A DNA stretch of 64,000 nucleotides from positions 2,682,340 to 2,746,339 of the forward strand of contig OX155955.1 of the NCBI GenBank assembly GCA_944548615.1, read 5' to 3'. A model generated the notes under the pieces. That model was not told the DNA's origin. It was given only the letters and a program-made list of their open reading frames with translations, and did no database searches. This DNA is from Micropterix aruncella. Taxonomy: Eukaryota; Arthropoda; Insecta; Lepidoptera; Micropterigidae. Below are positions 57,078 to 64,000 of this stretch, piece by piece; the stretch's first letter is position 1; the number at the start of each line of letters is the position of its first letter. The translations under genes and the position numbers were made by a program.

Positions 57078-58010
57078 CGGCCTGGTGTGGTGGTCGGATT
57101 TTACATTGTAATGTTCTGGGTTTCCTCTAAATCCCGTCTAAATCACCATTTTCAATTGGGATAAGATTAACGGAATTGCAATTCTTTTCTGTCGATTGAA
57201 TGCAGTAACAAGACACACTTCATTAGTGTTTCATGCACACATACATAGAAACACTTCATAGTAAGATTGGTTGTAAAAGATTGTCATCTATACTAATATT
57301 ATAAAGAAGTAATCTATACTAATATTATAAAGAATTAATCTTTGTAAGTTTGTATGTAGGGGGTAATCTCCAAAACTACTCATGCGATTTCAAAAATTCT
57401 TTCACTACTGGAAAGCTCTATTACCAACGAGTGCTATAGGCTATATTTTATTGCGATAAATATTGGTTTTCAATACGAAATCATGATATTTGTAAATGAA
57501 GTCGGAGAAAAATGACCCGATAAGTTGGTTTATCGGTGTGCACTGACGAAACAGTTTGATATATGTGAAAACAATATACGACCAAAACATTGGCCTCACA
57601 GAGATCTATAAAAAGTGGTTAATAAAGATAAAATTAGCCATTTACTGTAAGTTTTTAGGTGGTATAGCTATAGAGATATCATTAAATTAGTAATGTGTGC
57701 AAGCAACTCGATATAACTAGCAGGCGGTGGCAGCTGCTAGCCCAGCAAGGTCAGCGTTCAGCGGAAGGCGACGCGGGTGGTGAGGAACAAGATGCGTATG
57801 TCTACAATATAGGTAGTGTATCTGACGGGGGACGTCTTACACTATGTATCTAAAGGTAGCGTCTAAAAGGCAAATTACGCCACCCTGTTTAAATTAACAA
57901 AATGATTCAAAACTTTACGCAAAGCGAAGCCGCAGGCAACAGCTAGTATGGTAATAAACCCGCCCATTGTGAAAGTTCACAATAAAAGTAGAAACAAACA
58001 AACCAACAAA
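57078..58010 (+). repeat. tRNA-derived SINE, copy 2, split by a Helitron
   Basis: The left part (57078-57286) has the degenerate tRNA-like head and the AATTGGGATAAGATTAACGG body. The right part (57947-58010) has GTGAAAGTTCACAATAAAAG and the (ACAA)n-like tail. Removing 57287-57946 restores continuity with copy 1. Confidence 0.7.
57287..57946 (+). mobile_element. Non-autonomous Helitron
   Basis: It starts TCTATACTAATATTATAAAG and ends GCAGGCAACAGCTAG, inserted precisely between host A and T, the Helitron signature (5' TC, 3' CTAG). The first 26 bases are repeated directly after themselves, giving a doubled 5' terminus. This end sequence is common in insect Helitrons, especially Lepidoptera. 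No replicase is encoded. Confidence 0.85.
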
Positions 58011-58019
58011 TGTCGTCAA

Positions 58020-58780
58020 ATTTCCGTTGCGCCGTAGCTGCAACAAGACAGACCTTAGTCAAAACATGCAGGAAATGCCGTCAATGAATCAAAAATAGAC
58101 CCAGTCGTACCCATCTGTTTAGAGAAACATGCGAGTTTAGACACCAAATCCACCGATAATATCATTGAAAATATGTATGAGGCCTACAACGAATGTAATA
58201 CCACAGCAAACCACAAGTGTGTATATAAATGATTGTAGACGGCCCAGTGACATAGTGGTTAGGTCGCCTAATCTTACATTGTAAGGTTTCAGATTCGATT
58301 CCTGGCTGGGTCACCATTTTCCGTTGGGATAAAATTAACGGAATCGCATTTCAATTCTGTTGACCGAATTCAATACACAAGACGCACACACAAACGATTT
58401 ACACGCACACATATAAACGCTTCATAATAATAGATTAGTGTCAGAGATTGTCGAGATCGTAAGAGATGGTTCTGAGAGATTATCGAGATTGTAAAAGATG
58501 GTAATAAGAGATTGTTGTAAGACAATAAACCCTCCAATTGTGAAATTTTCACAATAAAGAGTACAAACGAACAAACAAACAAGCTGTCGGTTAGCTTATG
58601 TTGAATGAACAAAGCTGACTGATAAAAAACATCAAGGCGGTTAAAAACGTTTAGTGAGAAAAACACATCTCGGATACATAACCGAACCACTGGATCCGAA
58701 GAATGATTTTATTTCACTATCATGATCCAGGAAGCCATAGAAATAAGAAGAACACCGAATCAAATCAATTATATGGAATT
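58020..58780 (+). pseudogene. Second Penelope-like relic, split by a SINE
   Basis: Pieces before (58080-58227) and after (58590-58780) the SINE resemble the region around the GIY-YIG domain: CGGTTAAAAACGTTTAGTGA, ATCATGATCCAGGAAGCCAT and IEIRRTPN correspond to the element at 55892. More tail pieces with CCCTCTTCTTAAAAT lie at 59205-59345. Confidence 0.5.
58232..58590 (+). repeat. tRNA-derived SINE, copy 1 (complete)
   Basis: The head GGCCCAGTGACATAGTGGTT has an A-box-like AGTGACATAGTGG, and the B-box reads GATTCGATTCC. A body with short GAGATTGTCGAGATCGTAAG units follows, ending in ACAAACGAACAAACAAACAA. About 355 bases. It is not a functional tRNA because the anticodon arm is deformed. Confidence 0.75.
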
Positions 58781-58954
58781 ATTGCAGTATAGGTACCTTT
58801 CTCAGAAATCTAAAAAACAAAGAAATACTACTAGGTTAGATCATTGTAATGCTAAATGTGAAAGAAAAAAGCTTCGGACGCGTAAATGTTCAAAACCAAA
58901 TTTACATACAAAAAAAAAAAAAAATTTTTTTTTTACCTCAGTTTTTAAGGTTGT

Positions 58955-59165
58955 TTTAAAAAGACCTAACCTAACCTAACCTAACCTACCGCCAAATAGG
59001 TGTTTATGTATTATTTTTTTAAAAAAACTACCGAAATGTATGGGTTTGGCGCTTTTTTTAATGCCTATATCTCGCTTATTTATTGAGACCGAATAAATAT
59101 TATTGCAGATTCGGAATCAGCGTGGTGAATATAGTCTGGTGACGTTAAAAAATCAACAATCTAGA
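58955..59165 (+). repeat. Repeat family C, copy 2
   Basis: It starts with four CCTAA units and contains GCGTGGTGAATATAGTC and AAAAATCAACAAT. It pairs with the inverted copy at 59455-59650. Confidence 0.65.
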
Positions 59166-59454
59166 AGAGGTACCTATACTGCAATAATACCAATTATATG
59201 AAGGCTCAAATAAAACCCTCTTCTTAAAATATTCTCAACGCCCATCGCTAAAAGTGCCAACGCCAGACACGAAACATGGAGGAATTTCAAAATTCCACAT
59301 TGCTATAATCTGATACTTTAAAGTTCACGCAGCAAAATCTGTTTTTATTTTATAATGTTAATGCAATGTCTACATAATCCAATAATAGGTATTAATTAAT
59401 AAGTAGCACTCACTCACAGGACTCCATGGAAGAAACGATCACGAAAAAAGTATA

Positions 59455-59650
59455 ATCGGGACCTATTCTCCATTGTTGATGTTTTAATGTCACCCGACTA
59501 TATTCACCACACTGATTCCAAAACTGCAATAACCTTTATTCGGCTTCGAGAAATAAGCGAGATATAGGCAAAGAAGCGTCAAACACATACAGTTTGGTGG
59601 GTTGTTAGTTTTTCTTAAAAACAATTCATAAACAATTTATATGGCGGTAG
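59455..59650 (-). repeat. Repeat family C, copy 3 (inverted)
   Basis: It contains CATTGTTGATGTTTTAATGT, GACTATATTCACCACACTGA and ATAAGCGAGATATAGGCA, the reverse complement of the copy at 58955-59165. Confidence 0.65.
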
Positions 59651-61407
59651 ATTGTCAGTTTAAAAAAAAACTATCTTAAAAACTAACAAAAAAAACACAT
59701 ATAATTTTTTTTAAAATTAGGTTTCGAAATATTGCGTATTCGAGGCTATTTCCTATCAGATTTCCTAGCATTAAAATGATCGAAGTAGTTTTTTTTTAAA
59801 AAATGAAAAAGGTTCCGATAATACATAAATTCCATAGATGCGAAACGAGATACAGGGAGTGTCTTGTGCACTGGAGAATTTCAAAATTCGCTTTGTGTCG
59901 CCCCATCGCTATTATCTGACATTTCAAACTACATCTAGCATAATTTTTTTCCTATTATTTTATAATGTTTAACAGTCGATTTCATAATCCAACAATATAT
60001 ATCAATTTAAGATAGCCTTTCCGTGTAAAATAGGATGCAGCCTGTCTACGCTTGCGTTCAGCGAAGCGTTCCCGAACAAAATCATCGAGGGAGCGCAATC
60101 GATATCCTCGAAAATAGAGTGATTCCAAGAACTCCATAGAGCTACAATGACGTCAAGCGAATAGACAAAAAGAGCACTGAACGCAAGGTTTCTCATAACT
60201 TTATATAACGGGCACTAATATCCATGAGAATAACGTAATTCCCATTCATTATTTATTACAACTCTCTCTTTCTATGATCTCATCATCATTGCATATCAAG
60301 CTACTTTTGCCTTCAGTACTAATCCACATTTTTCACCAAATTTACGATAAGATGTTTTCTTTTTATGTGTTTTTACCATCGCACATGCTAAATGCAACAC
60401 CAGGGAACAAAGTAATATAAAGATATCATAGGGTAATATTGAGAGAGTAATTATTTATTGCATCCGTCCAGGGATGGGTGAACATACACAGGTCGTTCAG
60501 CACTGGTATCCGAAGTCACAAACACATAATACAACTCACTTTCACTGGGAAAATTCGCGAAAATTCATCAACCCTCACATTGGGTGTGGTGACTTACAAT
60601 GCGTACAACATAGATATAAGCGCTGTCAACTGCCGACATAAACACCCGGAAATCCCTTTATATACGGGATCGGAACGGCGCGGGGCCAACCAATAATCTC
60701 ATTAGCAATAACTAGATTCGTGAAACCCACCGGCGGCGACCGCACGTGCTATATTAATAAGATTAGCGAGTGAAGAAACCGACGGCCGACGGTCGCGTAT
60801 TGATGTGTGGGTTTCGATCGAATTGCACGAATACTAGGCGGCCGCGGCGCGCCAGGAAAGCGCCGTCACTGTAATACACACCTAAGTGAATATCCATAGG
60901 GTGCGCCTCCGCGTTCCACGTCAAATTATCGCACAAAACACGGCCTATTTCAACTCCACCGTTCGTCGGCCGCCTCTCCAATATGGCGCCCGAAGATGGT
61001 CGCTCCCAGGGATGTACACTACTATCATCGAAACAATCGCACTGTCGTGTAAAACAACCGCATCATTGTGACCAGGGAAAGATGAATCAAAGTAGGTAAG
61101 ATATAATATATCCACATCGCTTACATGAATATATTAAAAAAGAAAGGCTTAGGTCTCTTGTCCAAGGCACGTTTTTTTAACCGTACGGCGCGATAGCCGC
61201 GCCGTGGAAAAAACGTGAGCTTTTGTACACGACACGGTTTTTTCACCGTACTACGCTTTAGATGTGCTCCATTTTATAAACAACATAAAGGTCGAAATAA
61301 TTGTCCGCCGTGAAAAGATCATGTGCCGTGGACAAACTCTGCCATACATCAGTGACTCAAATTTCGTTAAGCATACTAGAATAGAGCACGCGACCAGTCT
61401 GAGAAAT
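59651..61407. other. Region with scattered CpG-rich blocks, nothing recognised
   Basis: A further Penelope-tail-like piece may lie near 59830-59930. From 60650 to 61060 the sequence is CpG-rich, with several short open frames but no recognisable coding signal. Confidence 0.35.
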
Positions 61408-61588
61408 CGATAGAGGAATAGAAAGAGAAAGCTGCATATGGGCCCCTTCTATCTTTGTTTGGTCGCGCATGCGCGGGACACACGTTAATATATACTGAGT
61501 GCAACGCTTCCACAATAGATAAACGCGCATGCGCCACTAGACAATAGAGGGGGGCCATATGCAGCTATCTCTTTCTATTCCGCTATCA
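61408..61588. mobile_element. Foldback MITE with GCATGCGC-containing arms
   Basis: The left arm (GGAATAGAAAGAGAAAGCTG, CATATGGGCCCC, CGCGCATGCGCG) and the right arm are inverted copies of about 60 bases. Confidence 0.75.
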
Positions 61589-62284
61589 CATTCACTCACA
61601 TTCCACCTCATAGGTCCACCTTCGTAATCCCGCGGTCTATGATAGTATGCCTTTAGCCCTAACAAATATACTTTAATTTATATGATACACGCGATAAACA
61701 AATGATACAAATGATACACGCGTTTTAAATTATATTTGGTCTTCGACAGATCATGGTATTATATTACCAAATGTATTACTCTTGTTTCTACATACATTAC
61801 ACACCTTTAAAGTTATATAAAAAGAAATCCGTGCATTCAAAAGAATAGGCATTCTGGCTGCTAACAGAACGCGCTATGAAATATCTCACTTTTTTGAAAG
61901 ATTTGTTTTGCAAAAGTGCTTTACAATTTTGTTTTACATTCAAAATTGAAAAAGATGTTTCAATTTTAGTTCAATTTGAAATAAATCATCCAGTTTGATA
62001 TATCGTCTACTAAGGGTGTATAATCGCATAAATCAAAAAAAGACTAATGAGAAAAAAACGTCATAAACCAAAAAATAAAGACTAATGAGTGACAGAAACT
62101 ATCGTACTTATATTCGTATTATCGTATCAGCTTGCGCTTGGTGTGCAACCGCGCGTGCGCTGACAGGATGTCGCAAAAAATAAACACACGTCGAGTAGAT
62201 TTTGCGCAAATGAGAATCTCCATAATAAAATAAAACATTTTAATTTTATCTGTTTTTTTTTTCAATTGCCGAAATTGTTTCGGA

Positions 62285-62750
62285 ATGTCCAGTTTGGGAT
62301 TAGCACGAACGTGGCGGCGGCTATGTGGCCGGCGAGATTCTGCGCGGATTCGGTGACTCGCCGGGCCTGTGTGTCACGGCATTTTATTTACATTATACGA
62401 TTTTATTAGGGCGTTCTGGGTGGCGAGCGAGTAATGTCCGTCGGTGCGAAAGTTGCTGGTAGTTTAAAGTCAAATAGGTAGCCTAGCGCCGGCTCAGCTG
62501 TTTATCGGCTCACTATGGCTTCTGAGTATGCAGATAGGTAGAGCTTACCTTGTAGCATTTAGTTCAAGGCCAAGGCGAATGGACTAGCCGTTTAGTTTGT
62601 TTGTACTTGGCGGGAGATTGGACGGAAAAACGATTTTGTCTTACGGGAAATTCGCGGTTTTTTTATTTTCTGAACAGGTTACTAGTGCCATCTGAAGGCG
62701 CGTCGGCGACCTACTTCTTTTAAGAGTTTCCGCAATCGGAAGGCAGATGT
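62285..62750 (-). promoter_or_regulatory. CpG-rich region and candidate non-coding first exon of Gq-alpha
   Basis: The sequence is CpG-rich at 62285-62480. On the minus strand a strong donor, AAG|GTAAGC, ends a possible exon at 62549. The coding exon 1 of Gq-alpha has an upstream acceptor at 53058, so a 5' untranslated exon must exist upstream; this is the best candidate in the window but is not proved. Confidence 0.25.
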
Positions 62751-63169
62751 CAGCATGATCGTATTTCGACCACAATAAAAATAATATTTATATAATGCTT
62801 AGACATAATCGGAATATTTTTTGTACAAATGCCTTATTACGATTAAAAATATTTATTTTGGAAAATTAGTGTTTATAACTGTTTCCTACTCGATAACGGT
62901 CCTTTCCCTTTCAATTCCTAATCAAAGTTAACATATTTTTTATTCAATCTAGCCTTCTAGGTACTTTACTACACCAAAAAAATGTAGCCATAACTTTTCA
63001 AATATTTATTGTACCCATTTGAATGATAATGATGATCATGGGATGCTTATTAGCCGTCTGTGTTACGTCTACGGTTGTGATGTATGATTTGTTCGAGTTG
63101 TGCGATTTCTCAAAGTTACTTTTAAAAAAGCAGAGCCCTAATTTTATTTCATTATTGATTTATCTTAGG

Positions 63170-63275
63170 GGAAAGGTGACAACTGTTCATTTCCCATTCC
63201 GCTCTGACGTACTGCCCTGTCTCGTTCACATGAACTTATTTCCGATTTTAGTTCAGGAGAAAAGCAATCAAGCCC
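63170..63275 (-). mobile_element. Partial copy of the GGGC-type MITE
   Basis: On the minus strand it starts GGGCTTGATTGCTTTTC after AATATT, like 33444-33741, and continues through GTGAACGAGACAGGGCAGTA to about TTGTCACC. The other half is missing. Confidence 0.65.
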
Positions 63276-64000
63276 AATATTTACATTACACCATACATTT
63301 TAATTAAATATTAACGCTATCTGTTGGCGCTTGACCCAAAGCCACACTTAGCCGAGGAACGAATGGCGCCGCTTGAGGCGTCGCAATGGAACTCGACCGG
63401 GTTCGTACGCCGGTTGAGAGAGGATGTTCATCAAATTAATAATTTGTTGAAATCAGTGCGTGGCTATTTGTCGGCTATGCCGGCAAAGTCGGCGTCACAA
63501 CCAATTTTTTTTCTGTCTGAAACTGACACGATCGTAGAGACGAAATCGTGTATATCTTGACTGATATAAGTACATACGTCTTGATCCACATTGAAATTAA
63601 AAATCGATCACCATAACGAAAAAAATAAAATAAAACATAAAAAAAAATAAAAAACTTACGCCGCAACTCCATCGCGCCAACTGCATACCCACTTATGTGT
63701 TCAAAATTTGGCGGATTTAGCCAAGATTCGTCTAAATTAATGGTTCATTTCCTGTCTCTTAATATAGTGGTTGACCTTCGTATGCTGGTTAGCCTAGCAG
63801 ACATGACACTGACTTTTATATGTAAATAATAAAATACAATGAACACAATTTTATGACATCGATAAAACTTGAATGAAATTTAAAAGATGACCAAAAAGTG
63901 AAATAATTACAAATTCCGACAATTACTAAGCTAAAACAGAATATTTATGTAAAACAATTAATCTGTGTAAACCTAATTTACCCTGTGTTCTAACTGAATC
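63276..64000. other. Window end, nothing recognised
   Basis: The open frame at 63324-63560 starts near GCGCTTGACCCAAAGCC, a block with weak similarity to GGGCCAAGCGCCAACAGATG at 29750. No gene identified. Confidence 0.35.

Noticed and set aside
58232..58310. A tRNA gene
   Set aside because: A-box and B-box-like words are present, but the anticodon arm is deformed and the sequence continues into a SINE body present in three copies.
58960..58985. Four CCTAA units, like the insect telomere repeat TTAGG
   Set aside because: The tract is very short and is part of repeat family C, which occurs internally at three places. It is not a telomere.

Overview
This is a eukaryotic window, most likely from an insect. 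It is AT-rich, has long introns, and is dominated by decayed and nested transposable elements. Two host genes can be read with confidence, and they lie tail to tail. A TPX2-type spindle assembly factor runs on the plus strand (9831-17566, two coding exons separated by a 6.2 kb intron). The alpha subunit of the heterotrimeric G protein Gq runs on the minus strand (start codon 52982, stop codons 30481 or 28573). The Gq-alpha transcript has alternative exons of the kind known for arthropod visual and non-visual isoforms, which fits an animal with rhabdomeric photoreceptors. I cannot name the species.

Layout. 1-9830: unassigned intergenic DNA with a GC-rich start, a hAT relic, TTAA-flanked miniature elements, and a GACCG minisatellite. 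9831-17700: TPX2; its intron holds a 3' fragment of a non-LTR retrotransposon with an R2-type endonuclease, a TA microsatellite, a reverse-transcriptase scrap and a Penelope terminal-repeat relic. 17700-28380: intergenic, with several copies of two unnamed repeat families, foldback elements, a jockey-like fragment, a 5S rRNA-like fragment and a duplicated AGTCAG-type element. 28380-53060: the coding part of Gq-alpha. Its introns carry LINE fragments, mariner relics and many foldback MITEs. 53060-64000: upstream of the Gq-alpha coding region and possibly still its 5' intron, with more LINE, Penelope, SINE and Helitron material and a CpG-rich stretch near 62.3-62.6 kb that could be a promoter.

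How the genes work. TPX2 binds and activates Aurora A kinase and nucleates spindle microtubules; the Aurora-binding segment appears to sit alone in the 35-codon first exon. Gq-alpha couples receptors (rhodopsin in photoreceptors) to phospholipase C-beta. Two equal-length fourth exons and two equal-length terminal exons let the locus produce 353-residue proteins that differ around switch I and in the receptor-facing C-terminus. All exon junctions were read by hand and keep frame. The transposon calls rest on visible protein motifs, terminal repeats, target duplications and comparison between copies within the window; no database search was made. I did not find a convincing new molecular system. 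The most interesting content is the paired alternative exons of Gq-alpha, the retroelement insertion between its two terminal exons, and several cleanly dated nested insertions.
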